64,000 nucleotides of DNA from JBGSIC01 sp041751875 (GTDB lineage: Bacteria > Bdellovibrionota > FAC87 > UBA2466 > JACKAF01): NCBI GenBank assembly GCA_041751875.1, contig JBGSIC010000023.1:1-64000 (forward strand), in the 5' to 3' direction. Below are positions 52,784 through 61,672 of the stretch, piece by piece. Position 1 is the first letter of the stretch. Every line of letters begins with the position of its first letter. The position numbers and the translations under genes are program-made. The notes under the pieces were generated by a model that was not told where the DNA came from, made no database searches, and saw only the letters and a list, made by a program, of their open reading frames with translations.

Positions 52784-53581
52784 CTACAAAATCCATTTCA
52801 CGCCGCCAAATAGCGACTTCTCCACATGGAAGTGAAATTCAAATACAAAGGGTAGCGTTTCCGCATCTCTGTCTTTGCTCATAGGCGGGTTATCGAAAGG
52901 CTCAATCTCCCAAAACGCTTCCTTCGGGGCAGAATCAATTTCACGCACCCCACTACTCTTGATCGTGTTCATCGAAACAATATTGCCCTGCCGATCGACT
53001 TCCACTTTCAAGCGAGTCACGTAGATATTGGCTCCTAAATCATTCTCGCGCAACTTCATCGCATCGCCGAGGTGCCGGTTCCAAGGACCATAGATCTCTT
53101 CTTGGATGCGATTGAGAAAAGAAGCGTAGAGGATGGGATCGGTGTGGAGAAGCGTCTCTTGGCCCAGTTCTACGTCGTCAGGCAATACCGCGTTTTGGCT
53201 ACTTCTTTGGGGAAGCAAATCCTTCATCGCTAAGCCTTCCTCGCCGTCAGGTTCCGCCGGCTGCCCCTGTTGCCCTTGCCGAAAGGGGCCTTGATTCGGA
53301 CTGCGCGTTTCCTTATCCACACGATTTTTCTTCTCGCCCCCGAATCGAGCCTGCGCGTCCTTGTTTTTTTCACTCTGGTCAACGGGCCGACTCGAACGCG
53401 CAAAGGGTTTTTCGTTTACGCTATCGATCTCTATAGGCTCATGATTATCTTGAATCGCAAGGGGACGGGATTCCGGAATGTATATTTGAAAAATAAGAAG
53501 ATGGAAAATACTGGCCAACAGCAACAGAAATGGCCAGCGTGCCGACCTTAGCCTATTCAGTATTTCACTTCGAGTAAGCAT
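52784..53581 (-). CDS. TonB/TolA-like protein with N-terminal anchor
   Basis: A 265-residue protein with one membrane segment (WPFLLLLASIFHLLIFQIYI, about 16-35), a long polar linker rich in Q, P, R, K (about 60-120), and a C-terminal domain: LHTDPILYASFLNRIQEEIY near 145, LKVEVDRQGNIVSMNTIKSS near 195, and a PPMSK loop. This plan (anchor, disordered spacer, beta domain with DRQGNIVS) is that of TonB/TolA C-terminal families, which pass energy or bind outer-membrane partners. No ExbB/ExbD genes are next to it. ATG 53581 lies inside truA (25-bp overlap). Confidence 0.7.
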   Translation of the reverse strand: MLTRSEILNRLRSARWPFLLLLASIFHLLIFQIYIPESRPLAIQDNHEPIEIDSVNEKPFARSSRPVDQSEKNKDAQARFGGEKKNRVDKETRSPNQGPFRQGQQGQPAEPDGEEGLAMKDLLPQRSSQNAVLPDDVELGQETLLHTDPILYASFLNRIQEEIYGPWNRHLGDAMKLRENDLGANIYVTRLKVEVDRQGNIVSMNTIKSSGVREIDSAPKEAFWEIEPFDNPPMSKDRDAETLPFVFEFHFHVEKSLFGGVKWIL

Positions 53582-54288
53582 AATCCACAGGCGGGCAACG
53601 TCCGGCCCGCAAGTCTACGGTCACCTGAGGCGATCACGTCAGGGATCCTGCTCCCGTCGCGTCTCCCCTCGCCCACTTCGATAACAGTCCCCACAACCGC
53701 GCGAACCATTTGCTTGAGAAAGCCACTGCCCTCGATTTCAAACCGGAAGAGCCCTCCAGGCTCCTCAAACAGCTCGAACCGATTGAGATCCCGCACCGTT
53801 GTCTTCACGGACGCTCTCGCCCCTTGAAAGCAGCGAAAGTCTTGGCGCCCCACGAACAAGGGCAGGCAACGGGCCATGCTCTCCCAATCCAAACGACCCG
53901 GATAGAAGTATACGCGTCGATCCAGGGCGCTGGCTACTCGGGTATTCAACACACGGTACTCGTAGACCTTTCCGCGCGCATTCTTAAGCGCGTCAAAGGA
54001 AGGGTCAGCCTCTTCCGCTTGGAGGATGCGGATCGTCGTCGGCAATAGGGCGTTAAGCGCCTTACGCCACTGGTCCGGGGTCATTGCCGAAGGCGCACGA
54101 AAATTTGCCACCTGAGCGCGTGCGTGAACGCCAGCGTCAGTGCGTCCCGCTCCGCGGACAAAGACATACTCCCCGGTAACTCTTTGAATCGCTTTTTCTA
54201 GGGTTTCTTGAATGGAGGGCCCGTTGGTCTGGATCTGCCACCCAACGAAGGGTTCACCGTCGTACTCAATGGTAATTCGAATATTCAA
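53557..54288 (-). CDS. truA: tRNA pseudouridine(38-40) synthase
   Basis: Converts uridines 38-40 in the tRNA anticodon stem to pseudouridine. 243 residues. Starts with IRITIEYDGEPFVGWQIQTN; catalytic aspartate in VRGAGRTDAGVHARAQV near residue 50; GKVYEYRVLNTRVASALDRR, and FLKQMVRAVVGTVIEVGEGR late. I start at TTG 54288 because homologues begin there and it lies 5 bp after the asd stop; the only ATG upstream (54384) lies deep in asd. No strong ribosome binding site, so re-initiation from asd is likely. Confidence 0.92.
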   Translation of the reverse strand: MNIRITIEYDGEPFVGWQIQTNGPSIQETLEKAIQRVTGEYVFVRGAGRTDAGVHARAQVANFRAPSAMTPDQWRKALNALLPTTIRILQAEEADPSFDALKNARGKVYEYRVLNTRVASALDRRVYFYPGRLDWESMARCLPLFVGRQDFRCFQGARASVKTTVRDLNRFELFEEPGGLFRFEIEGSGFLKQMVRAVVGTVIEVGEGRRDGSRIPDVIASGDRRLAGRTLPACGLCLLEVKY

Positions 54289-54293
54289 GTCGT

Positions 54294-55334
54294 TTAGTTC
54301 AAACTGCGGTACGCGTAGAGAACTTCTAAGCTCTCCAGCACGTTCAAGGCCGCACCCTTTCGGAGATTGTCGGCAATCACCCAAAAGTTCAGACCGCTTT
54401 TAACCGAACTATCTCTGCGGATTCGCCCCACCAACGTTTCATTGCCCTTGGTGGCGTCCATGTTCGTCGGATAAATCTGATGCTCCGGTTGATCCACCAC
54501 TTTGACAGCCGGAAATTTTTCAAGAAGCTCGCGAATTTCTTCAATCGAACCAAACTCTTTTTTAAACTCCACATTCACACTGATGCCGTGACTGCTAAAA
54601 GTGGGAACCCGAACGGCGGTAGAAGATACGCGAAGATCGGGAAGGTCCAAAATCTTACGAAGTTCCTTTACGACCTTCTCTTCTTCCGAGGAGTTACCAT
54701 TTTCCAGAATGGAACCGATCTGAGGAATGCAGTTAAACGCAATCCGGTGGGGAAACACTTCGTTCGTCGTCGTTTTTCCATTCATCAATTGAATGGTTTG
54801 TTCCGAAAGTTCCTGCATGGCCTTGCTACCGGCTCCCGAAACCGACTGGTAGGTCGAAACAACAACGCGCTCAAGCCCGTAGACTTCCATCAATGGCTTA
54901 AGCACCATCGCAACCGGTGTGGTCGAACAGTTTGGCGTCGCGATAATTTTGCCTTCAAAGTCTTTGAGCTCGGCGCCGTTGATCTGAGGAACTGTCAAAG
55001 GCACGCCCGGATCCATGCGATAGAGATCAGAATCATCAATCACAGTGCAACCGGCATCGAGGGCGTAAGGAATATATTTCTTGCTGATTTCTTTGGGAAC
55101 GCTAAAAAAGGCGATTTCAGAACCTTCAAAACTCTCGGGAGTCAGCACGTCAACTATCTGCGGCCCCCCCTGATGTTCGATGGTTTCCCCGCTCGATCGT
55201 TCCGAAGCCAAAAGACGAATCCGAGGAATCTTCACTTTATAGTCATCTAAAATTTCCAAAAACTCACGTCCCACCAAACCGGTGGCGCCTACTAAAGCCA
55301 GACCTTGGATTTTCTCTAAATGACTAAACCGCAC
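54294..55334 (-). CDS. asd: Aspartate-semialdehyde dehydrogenase
   Basis: Reduces aspartyl phosphate with NADPH on the way to lysine/diaminopimelate, threonine and methionine; needed for peptidoglycan. 346 residues. VGATGLVGREFLEIL at the N-terminus binds NADP, IATPNCSTTPVAMVLKPL near 134 carries the catalytic cysteine, STYQSVSGAGSKAMQEL follows, and VRVPTFSSHGISVNVEF late. GTG 55334 has AGGAG 7 nt before it. It is followed by truA at 5 bp and lies downstream of pssA after 86 bp. Confidence 0.96.
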   Translation of the reverse strand: MRFSHLEKIQGLALVGATGLVGREFLEILDDYKVKIPRIRLLASERSSGETIEHQGGPQIVDVLTPESFEGSEIAFFSVPKEISKKYIPYALDAGCTVIDDSDLYRMDPGVPLTVPQINGAELKDFEGKIIATPNCSTTPVAMVLKPLMEVYGLERVVVSTYQSVSGAGSKAMQELSEQTIQLMNGKTTTNEVFPHRIAFNCIPQIGSILENGNSSEEEKVVKELRKILDLPDLRVSSTAVRVPTFSSHGISVNVEFKKEFGSIEEIRELLEKFPAVKVVDQPEHQIYPTNMDATKGNETLVGRIRRDSSVKSGLNFWVIADNLRKGAALNVLESLEVLYAYRSLN

Positions 55335-55420
55335 CTTAATTCTCCTCTGTTCCTAGACTGGCCGCCAACCTAGCACAGAGACGCGGGCAAGGAAGCGGAA
55401 AATTTAAATCCTCAATTGTA

Positions 55421-56194
55421 TTAACTACTTGTGTGGTCGTCGGGGATGGGGCGATGCCGGACTTCTTTGCGAAAAAGCTTACGCTTAACAAAAACCAAAA
55501 CCTCTCGAAACGGCGCCCAGAGCACGTAGGCAGCTACTATGGATGCGAACGCGACTTCAGGGTGAACTGTGACAAAAGCGACCACCATCACCAGAAGAAC
55601 GAGATGAAAGAAAGAGCGGTTGTGCCGCAAATCCATGTCTTTTGAACTGCGGTAGCGAACATTGCTGACCATCAAGAATCCGAGAAAAAAAGACAGGATC
55701 AGAAAAATTGTCTGCTCTTTGGGGAAGGGTTGGCTTTGGTACATGATCACCAGGGTGGCAATCATCGCAGCGGCGCCGGGAATGGGCAGGCCCAAAAAAT
55801 AACTCTTCGGCATTTCTTCTGACATCGAATTAAAACGCGCCAGTCGCAAGGCACCGCAAGCCGCAAAGAAAAAAGCCGCCGCCCAACCCAGTCGTCCTAA
55901 GGGTTGGAGCTGCCAAACATAACAAAGCAGTGCAGGTGCCAAGCCAAACGACACCACATCGGCCAAAGAATCGTACTCCATTCCAAACTGGGTCATGCTG
56001 CCCGTGATGCGTGCCACACGCCCATCGAGCAAATCAAACACTCCTGCCAGGAGAATCGCGTAAGCCGCTTTTTCAAACGATTCATTAAAGCTGTGAATGA
56101 TGGAGTAGAAACCGCAAAAGAGAGTGCCCGTCGTAAAGAGACTCGGCAGCATCAAAATGTAGGCTTTCTTTCTTTTCTTGTCTCGAACCACCAT
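55421..56194 (-). CDS. pssA: CDP-diacylglycerol--serine O-phosphatidyltransferase
   Basis: Makes phosphatidylserine at the inner membrane. 257 residues, about eight membrane segments, with the CDP-alcohol phosphotransferase motif DGRVARITG-x5-EYDSLADVVSFG near 52-75, all aspartates in place. The length and integral-membrane form match type II (Bacillus-like) PssA, not the E. coli type. It follows psd by 7 bp, so synthesis and decarboxylation of PS are made together. Confidence 0.95.
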   Translation of the reverse strand: MVVRDKKRKKAYILMLPSLFTTGTLFCGFYSIIHSFNESFEKAAYAILLAGVFDLLDGRVARITGSMTQFGMEYDSLADVVSFGLAPALLCYVWQLQPLGRLGWAAAFFFAACGALRLARFNSMSEEMPKSYFLGLPIPGAAAMIATLVIMYQSQPFPKEQTIFLILSFFLGFLMVSNVRYRSSKDMDLRHNRSFFHLVLLVMVVAFVTVHPEVAFASIVAAYVLWAPFREVLVFVKRKLFRKEVRHRPIPDDHTSS

Positions 56195-56201
56195 TGAGAA
56201 G

Positions 56202-56864
56202 CTACTCTTCCTGTCCGCCCTCGTTCAGTTTCGCAAGAACGCTTTCTCCGCCTAGTACTTTCTCACCCTCTTGAACTGTCACTTTGGCGTCCAGAGGAAG
56301 GTAAACATCACAGCGGGATCCAAAACGGATTAGGCCGAACCGCTGTCCTTTGAGGATAAAAGTTCCCGGCGTCGGATAACAAACGATTCGTCGAGCGACC
56401 AATCCCGCTACCTGAACAAAAACAATTTTTTCGTTGTTTGGCGTTTCTAAAAGAATGGCGTTTCGTTCATTTTCTTCCGAGGCGCGATCTTCAAAAGCCG
56501 CCATAAAGCGACCTCGATGATACTTAATATCGCGCACGGTTCCGTCTAAGGGCACACGGTTAACGTGTACATCAAAGAGCGACATGAAAATGCTGATTTT
56601 TTTGCAACGCGTGTGTAGAAATTCTGATTCCTCGGCTTCCCCAACGAAAATCACTTTCCCATCAGCTGGCGAGGCGACCGAAGCCCGTCCCACCGGCGGA
56701 AGTCGCTCAGGATTCCGAAAAAAGAAAACGACGTAGGCAGAAAGCGCCGCAAAGATGAGAGCGGCTGACCAAACCCCACCGGCCGCAAACCCGATCATTC
56801 CAATCAGGCAGACTATGACAAAGGGAAACCCTTCTTTAACTACGGGGATGCCTTCGTTTTTCAA
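56202..56864 (-). CDS. psd: Phosphatidylserine decarboxylase, short form
   Basis: Turns phosphatidylserine into phosphatidylethanolamine. 220 residues, the short membrane-anchored form with one or two N-terminal hydrophobic segments (FVIVCLIGMIGFAAGGVWSA). SPADGKVIFVGEAEES near 72 and MSLFDVHVNRVPLDGTV are family blocks. The proenzyme cleaves itself at GS to make a pyruvoyl group; FGSRCDVYLP near 184 holds that serine. It starts at TTG 56864, overlapping the previous stop by 4 bp, which implies coupling. Confidence 0.94.
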   Translation of the reverse strand: MKNEGIPVVKEGFPFVIVCLIGMIGFAAGGVWSAALIFAALSAYVVFFFRNPERLPPVGRASVASPADGKVIFVGEAEESEFLHTRCKKISIFMSLFDVHVNRVPLDGTVRDIKYHRGRFMAAFEDRASEENERNAILLETPNNEKIVFVQVAGLVARRIVCYPTPGTFILKGQRFGLIRFGSRCDVYLPLDAKVTVQEGEKVLGGESVLAKLNEGGQEE

Positions 56865-57058
56865 GGATTGTTTTCCGAGCTGTCGCTACCGGATTCTTCG
56901 ACTTCTGATTCTTCCAAGTCGTAGGACACCCACTCTAGGTTGTTGGCGTCGTCGGGCAGCTGCGCGAGATGGGCTTTTAATTCGCTATCTTTCACCAAAC
57001 CTTTGGCAACGTTTCTATCAACGATACGCGAATCATAAAGACGGGGATTTTTTTCCAT
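56861..57058 (-). CDS. Small acidic protein, unknown function
   Basis: A 65-residue soluble protein. The first half is mixed (MEKNPRLYDSRIVDRNVAKG), the second acidic and serine-rich (DLEESEVEESGSDSSENNP), probably disordered. AGAGGA lies 4 nt before ATG 57058. It lies between ftsH and psd on the same strand and overlaps psd by 4 bp, so it belongs to the operon. The ordered N-terminus with an acidic tail could be an FtsH substrate or adaptor, but that is a guess from position. Confidence 0.65.
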   Translation of the reverse strand: MEKNPRLYDSRIVDRNVAKGLVKDSELKAHLAQLPDDANNLEWVSYDLEESEVEESGSDSSENNP

Positions 57059-57113
57059 ACTTTCCTCTTACTCTTTCGGGCACATAACCTTTAGGGTCCA
57101 GGATGCTACCGGC

Positions 57114-59180
57114 TTAGACTGGCGTAGGCAAGTCCTGGTCGAGAGCAGGAGGCTGAATGACCTCCCCCGCCGGACCCTTATCGCTTAACACTTTCTCAAT
57201 AGCAGCTTCTTCGGCAGCAGTCAGTTTCTGCCCTTCAGGAGCCTTTTCTTCATAGTCCTTGATCATTTGAAGGAGTTCTTTCCCTTCGATCACTTCCTTC
57301 TCGTACAAAATGCCCGAGATATGGACCAAAAGAGCCTTCTTGGAGGTCACAATATCGGTCACACGCGTGTGGGCCTCTTGAAGGATGCGTTTAATCTCTT
57401 CATCCACCAGAACACCAGTGGCCTCACTGTAATCGCGGGTCGAACCGCCGCCGCCCATGCCTTGGAGGAAGGTAGGCCGCTCCGACACCAAAGTCCGCTG
57501 TCCCAACGTCGGGCTCATACCAAATTCCATTACCATTCGCTTCGCGATATCTGTGGCTTTCTGAAGGTCATCTGAGGCACCGGTCGAAGCCTCGTAAAAC
57601 ACGACTTCTTCCGCTACGCGCCCCCCTAGAAGGATATCAATGCGAGCTAAAAGCTCCTCGCGGGTCATCAGGTAGCGGTCTTCCTTGGGAAGATTGAGTG
57701 TGTACCCCAAGGCACCAAAGCCACGCGGAATAATAGAAACTTTGTGAACGGGATCTGCGCCCTTCGTAAAACAGGTAACCAGCGCATGGCCCATCTCATG
57801 ATGAGCCACTATCCGCTTCTCTTTCTCATTGATCAAACGCGTCTTCTTTTGCAGTCCCGCCATCACGCGGTCAATCGCTTCATCAAAATCGGTGATTTTA
57901 ACGATGTCTTGTCCCTTGCGAACCGCAAGAAGAGCCGCCTCATTCACGACGTTTGCCAAGTCAGCACCAGCAAAACCAGGAGTGCGCGCTGCCACAATGT
58001 GGAGATCGATGTCTTTATCCACTTTCACATTCTTGCAGTGCAACCGAATGATTTCTTCGCGACCCTTCACATCGGGACGATCCACCAGTACCTGGCGATC
58101 GAAACGGCCCGCACGAAGCAGAGCCGGATCAAGCGTTTCGGGGCGGTTTGTCGCCGCCATAATGATGACACCCGTTCGCGTATCAAACCCGTCCATTTCC
58201 ACAAGTAATTGGTTGAGGGTTTGTTCCCGTTCGTCGTGGCCACCCATCGGGGAAACACTGCTGCGGACTTTTCCGATGGCATCGAGCTCATCGATAAAAA
58301 TAATGCAGGGGGATTTTTCCATCGCCTGAGCGAAGAGGTCTCGCACGCGCGCGGCACCGACACCTACAAACATTTCCACGAATTCCGAACCGCTCAAACT
58401 AAAGAACGGCACATCGGCTTCGCCTGCCACCGCACGCGCTAAAAGCGTTTTACCCGTTCCCGGAGGGCCCACGAGCAAAATCCCCTTTGGAATCTTGCCA
58501 CCGATCGCGCGGAACTTTTCCGGCGTTTTCAAAAACTCGATAATTTCCTGAAGTTCTTCCTTCGCTTCGTCCACGCCCGCTACATCATTGAACGTGACCT
58601 TTTTAGCGTCGTCAGCCACAAGCTTCGCACGATTTTTTCCGAAGCTCATCAGCCCCGCGCCGGGTCCCATTTTGAACGCGCGCGAGAAAAGAAAGCGCCA
58701 AACAAAAATAAGGATGAGGAAAGGCAAAATCCAGTGAAGGAAAAGATTCTTGAGGCCTTCATCTTCCGCGCCAAAAGCGACGCCTTTTTCTTCCATGAGC
58801 TTAATCAAACCCGGATCCTCGCCCCAGAACGCCACATAATAGGTCTTGGGAACACGAGAGAGAGAGGGTTTAAAGGGTTCCGCCGGAGCCGCTTCCGTGA
58901 AACCCTTATAGGTTCCCGCCGTCACAACAACGCGTTTGATTTCGCCCGATTCAATCTTCTTCTTAAAATCGCTGTACTCTACCTGCTTCGATGCGAAGTC
59001 AGGGCGTGAGTAAATAGACACCAAAAGAATCACCGCAACGCCGAAAAGAATCCATGTCCAAAGACTATTGCGATTCTGTGGAAGGTTGGGTCGCTTGGGC
59101 CCTAACTTCTTGGGGTTTTGATTAGGACCTGACCGTGAAGTTTTCTGGTTTTTTTTCAATGAAGACACCCTTTGAGCCAT
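57114..59180 (-). CDS. ftsH: ATP-dependent zinc metalloprotease FtsH
   Basis: Membrane-anchored AAA+ protease that clears misfolded membrane proteins and controls lipid and heat-shock regulators. 688 residues: basic N-terminus of 40 residues, membrane segment (WTWILFGVAVILLVSIYS), periplasmic domain, second segment (WILPFLILIFVWRFLFS), then AAA+ with Walker A GPPGTGKTLLARA near 240, Walker B CIIFIDELDAIG, SRH, and zinc motif VAHHEMGHAL near 460. The basic tail before the first segment is longer than in E. coli. ATG 59180 lacks a ribosome binding site; TTG 59156 behind AAAGGGTG is an alternative. It heads the lipid-gene cluster. Confidence 0.95.
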   Translation of the reverse strand: MAQRVSSLKKNQKTSRSGPNQNPKKLGPKRPNLPQNRNSLWTWILFGVAVILLVSIYSRPDFASKQVEYSDFKKKIESGEIKRVVVTAGTYKGFTEAAPAEPFKPSLSRVPKTYYVAFWGEDPGLIKLMEEKGVAFGAEDEGLKNLFLHWILPFLILIFVWRFLFSRAFKMGPGAGLMSFGKNRAKLVADDAKKVTFNDVAGVDEAKEELQEIIEFLKTPEKFRAIGGKIPKGILLVGPPGTGKTLLARAVAGEADVPFFSLSGSEFVEMFVGVGAARVRDLFAQAMEKSPCIIFIDELDAIGKVRSSVSPMGGHDEREQTLNQLLVEMDGFDTRTGVIIMAATNRPETLDPALLRAGRFDRQVLVDRPDVKGREEIIRLHCKNVKVDKDIDLHIVAARTPGFAGADLANVVNEAALLAVRKGQDIVKITDFDEAIDRVMAGLQKKTRLINEKEKRIVAHHEMGHALVTCFTKGADPVHKVSIIPRGFGALGYTLNLPKEDRYLMTREELLARIDILLGGRVAEEVVFYEASTGASDDLQKATDIAKRMVMEFGMSPTLGQRTLVSERPTFLQGMGGGGSTRDYSEATGVLVDEEIKRILQEAHTRVTDIVTSKKALLVHISGILYEKEVIEGKELLQMIKDYEEKAPEGQKLTAAEEAAIEKVLSDKGPAGEVIQPPALDQDLPTPV

Positions 59181-59485
59181 ACAGCTCGTTCGACTTAAAC
59201 AGAGACGAGTTGCCGGGCGCTCCCACCGGAAGGCAACTCATTGGAATATTGGCGCTCTGTGTACCATAACACCCCCTCAAACGCAACGCGGCCACCGAAA
59301 GAGCTAATCATATTCAGTATTTGGCTAACAGTGGGGATGTTGAACCCAACACACTTTGCTCCCTCAATTATATAGACGCGCTTTGCTTCCCTTCCGTTGT
59401 GATTGCCCTCCAAAAACTTTCGCCATTGCGCACCAATTTTGCTAAACAATTTCCACGGCATTTTCTCTCAGTTGTTAGGTACTTG
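59181..59485. other. Divergent intergenic region between ftsH and an exported-protein gene
   Basis: 305 bp without a supported gene. It must hold promoters in both directions. I saw no clear -35/-10 pair. An open frame of 88 codons on the minus strand (59461-59195) has only a weak GAGAG before its ATG and no recognisable family, and the plus-strand upstream extension of the next gene (from 59321) is not supported. Confidence 0.5.
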
Positions 59486-60874
59486 GTGAAACAGATTTTC
59501 TTTATTTTTTTGGCGGGGGTACTCCCTTTGCTCGCTCAAGAATATCCGCAGGGTGAGCATGCTTGTAAATATCAACTGGCCCGGGCGGCGGGAGCAGCCC
59601 TGGGTTCTGTGGAGGAAATGCACTCCGTCGCTTCGTTCAACGGCTTGCGTGCTCTGAAAAACGAGTTGGAGGGAGTGGTCTCGCCCGAGGCCTTGCGCCA
59701 GCTTCGCCAGATGGAAGCCAACATGAACCGCAACTTCCGCGGTTTTGAAGAACTCTCTTCTATTTTCTCCGCAGAATGGCCCGTCATTGAAAAAGCCGCG
59801 CAGGCGCGTGCCGCGGGAATTCTTGGCGAACTTCCGGTAAGCGAGACGGCTTATAGCCCAAGGTTCTCAACCCCGCTGACAAAGTTTCGCTTTTATAACT
59901 TCACCGAGCTCGACCCGGAGCTTCAAGACGATCCCCGTGCGCTTCACTATTGGACCATTAGTCATACGCTTTTTGGAGCAACCCAAATGGTGGAAGAGGT
60001 AATCAGGGAACGTGTCGCCCAAATTTTGGACAACGTCCGTTATCCTGAGGGAAAAGTGTCCCGCCTCGAGGGGAAGCAACTAGCTTCCGTGGTTTTTGGA
60101 GGCGAACCCCAAAGACATTCGGAATCTGTTTTGGTTTATCGTCAACCCCTGCAAACTCAAGATGCAGCAGCTGACTTTCTCGCTTTGCCTGACTTCAAGC
60201 ATTTACCCGCCGTAGTGATTGCCAACGAATCCAAAGATTTTCATTTGGGGTCCGCAAAACTCAAGGAACGAGCCACGCTTGTCCGCGCCTCATTCATGCC
60301 GCGCGGGATCATGGGAAGCGTCTACCTCAATTGCGAGTCGGTGCATATTTTGGGCGGTGGCCTTCCGTTTTTGTTGGATAAAGATATTGAACGTATCCTG
60401 GAGTCCGCCTTAGCCGAGCACGAGCATGTGAGTCTGCATTTTTACCTGGGCGCGAGCTATGGCTTAATGCCTCCTCCCCAAGGCGCGGACTTAGAAGTAT
60501 TGGAACTTGCGGATGACGACGACGAGGTGTGGACGCCAGAAAGAGAGGCGGCCTTTGATTTACTTTATTCTAATTTCGGAGAGAGCGAGCAAGAAACTCT
60601 CACATCGGAATGGCCAGTCGCTTCTGTTTTTCCGAAGGAAGGCGAACTCATTTCTGATGCGGCGAGGTGGATGGCGTTTGATTACCAAAAGCGAGGGCTT
60701 CTTCTTCAGGACCGTACGCTCGACTTACTTGAGTTTCCTTTTTGGTCCAATCTTAAGCGCGGTGAGCAGAGAAGATTCCACTACAACAACTCCTTCGTGG
60801 AGCTCGAGTTTGAAGTTTTTTTGGGCGGACTGCGCCGCCGAGTGACTATCGAGTATAATTTTTTACAACCCTAG
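59486..60874 (+). CDS. Exported protein, unknown function
   Basis: A 462-residue protein. GTG 59486 gives a good signal peptide (KQIFFIFLAGVLPLLAQ); the open frame runs upstream to 59321 but that would bury it. The mature part has no membrane segment, has acidic stretches (LELADDDDEVWTPEREA) and helices in the first 130 residues (LRALKNELEGVVSPEALRQL). I do not recognise it. It is convergent with the LamG gene, overlapping 12 bp. Confidence 0.7.
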   Translation: MKQIFFIFLAGVLPLLAQEYPQGEHACKYQLARAAGAALGSVEEMHSVASFNGLRALKNELEGVVSPEALRQLRQMEANMNRNFRGFEELSSIFSAEWPVIEKAAQARAAGILGELPVSETAYSPRFSTPLTKFRFYNFTELDPELQDDPRALHYWTISHTLFGATQMVEEVIRERVAQILDNVRYPEGKVSRLEGKQLASVVFGGEPQRHSESVLVYRQPLQTQDAAADFLALPDFKHLPAVVIANESKDFHLGSAKLKERATLVRASFMPRGIMGSVYLNCESVHILGGGLPFLLDKDIERILESALAEHEHVSLHFYLGASYGLMPPPQGADLEVLELADDDDEVWTPEREAAFDLLYSNFGESEQETLTSEWPVASVFPKEGELISDAARWMAFDYQKRGLLLQDRTLDLLEFPFWSNLKRGEQRRFHYNNSFVELEFEVFLGGLRRRVTIEYNFLQP

Positions 60875-61660
60875 ATTCTGCTCGAAATAGGTAGGAGTGT
60901 ACGGAAGCAACCGTGCCCAATCTCTTGACGCCTCAATGTAGCGGTTCACGCCTCGCATATACATTCCGCGAATTTGACTCCGGGTAAGTGCCGAATCGTA
61001 AATCGAGACTTCAGAGATTGTTCCGTTCCAAAACACTCCCCATGCCGGTCCGCTTCCGATGAGCCAGTTGCTTGTGGAATCTGCGGAAGAAGCCCAGCAA
61101 GTACCGGATCCACCCGATGCATTGTTCGTGTTCTCCATCGTGCCGTCTACATAGATAAAGTAATCGGCTCCCGATCGTACTCCCACCAGGTGGTGAAAAT
61201 CGCCGTCGGTTATATTGCTGCTTCCGCGCGCCCCCACATTGCAGCCCCCGCCGTCCCAACTAAAATAGGCGTTTCCGTTGGCGGTGCCTGCCCCAGCAAA
61301 AACACTGGCGTGCAAAGAAAGTGAATTTTCGCCCACCACTGAACGGTTGGTGAGAATCATCCCTGAAGCGGTTGTGGTGATACGCACCCATGCGGATAGC
61401 GTGCGATCAGCGGTCCCCATCGCACCTACTGGCATCCCTGTGATTGCGTCGTTGACACCGTCAAATGTCATTGCGGGGTTAAACATTCCAAACGCCCCGC
61501 GCGTGGGACAGTTGGTACAGGTGCCATCATAATTATTGCCCGAGCTGTCCATGAAAGTAGTCAGCCCTTCGCTTTCATTCAGGCGCATGTACAAAATAGC
61601 TCCCACCCCGAATGAGGACTCAGATAAAAAACAAAGAAAAACGACTAGCCACTTTTTCAT
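60863..61660 (-). CDS. LamG/concanavalin-like surface protein (copy 2)
   Basis: A 265-residue exported protein (MKKWLVVFLCFLSESSFG signal) with one LamG_3-type jelly-roll domain: LYMRLNESEGLTTFMDSSGN, NPAMTFDGVNDAI near 62, TLSAWVRITTTASGM, FHHLVGVRSGADYFIYVDG near 155, and ISEVSIYDSALTRSQIRGMY at the end. Family members bind sugars or proteins at the cell surface. It is a tandem paralogue of the next gene (12 bp gap); both share CTNCPTRGA-x-G and RGVNR near the end. The shared cysteine pair may form a disulfide. Confidence 0.82.
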   Translation of the reverse strand: MKKWLVVFLCFLSESSFGVGAILYMRLNESEGLTTFMDSSGNNYDGTCTNCPTRGAFGMFNPAMTFDGVNDAITGMPVGAMGTADRTLSAWVRITTTASGMILTNRSVVGENSLSLHASVFAGAGTANGNAYFSWDGGGCNVGARGSSNITDGDFHHLVGVRSGADYFIYVDGTMENTNNASGGSGTCWASSADSTSNWLIGSGPAWGVFWNGTISEVSIYDSALTRSQIRGMYMRGVNRYIEASRDWARLLPYTPTYFEQNLGL

Positions 61661-61672
61661 AAATGCCCTCTC

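Noticed and set aside
54480..55250. 256-codon frame antisense to asd
   Set aside because: Shadow of a certain gene; composition is unlike real proteins of the window.
59195..59461. 88-codon minus-strand frame upstream of ftsH
   Set aside because: Considered as a remnant of tilS, often next to ftsH, but no family motif is visible.
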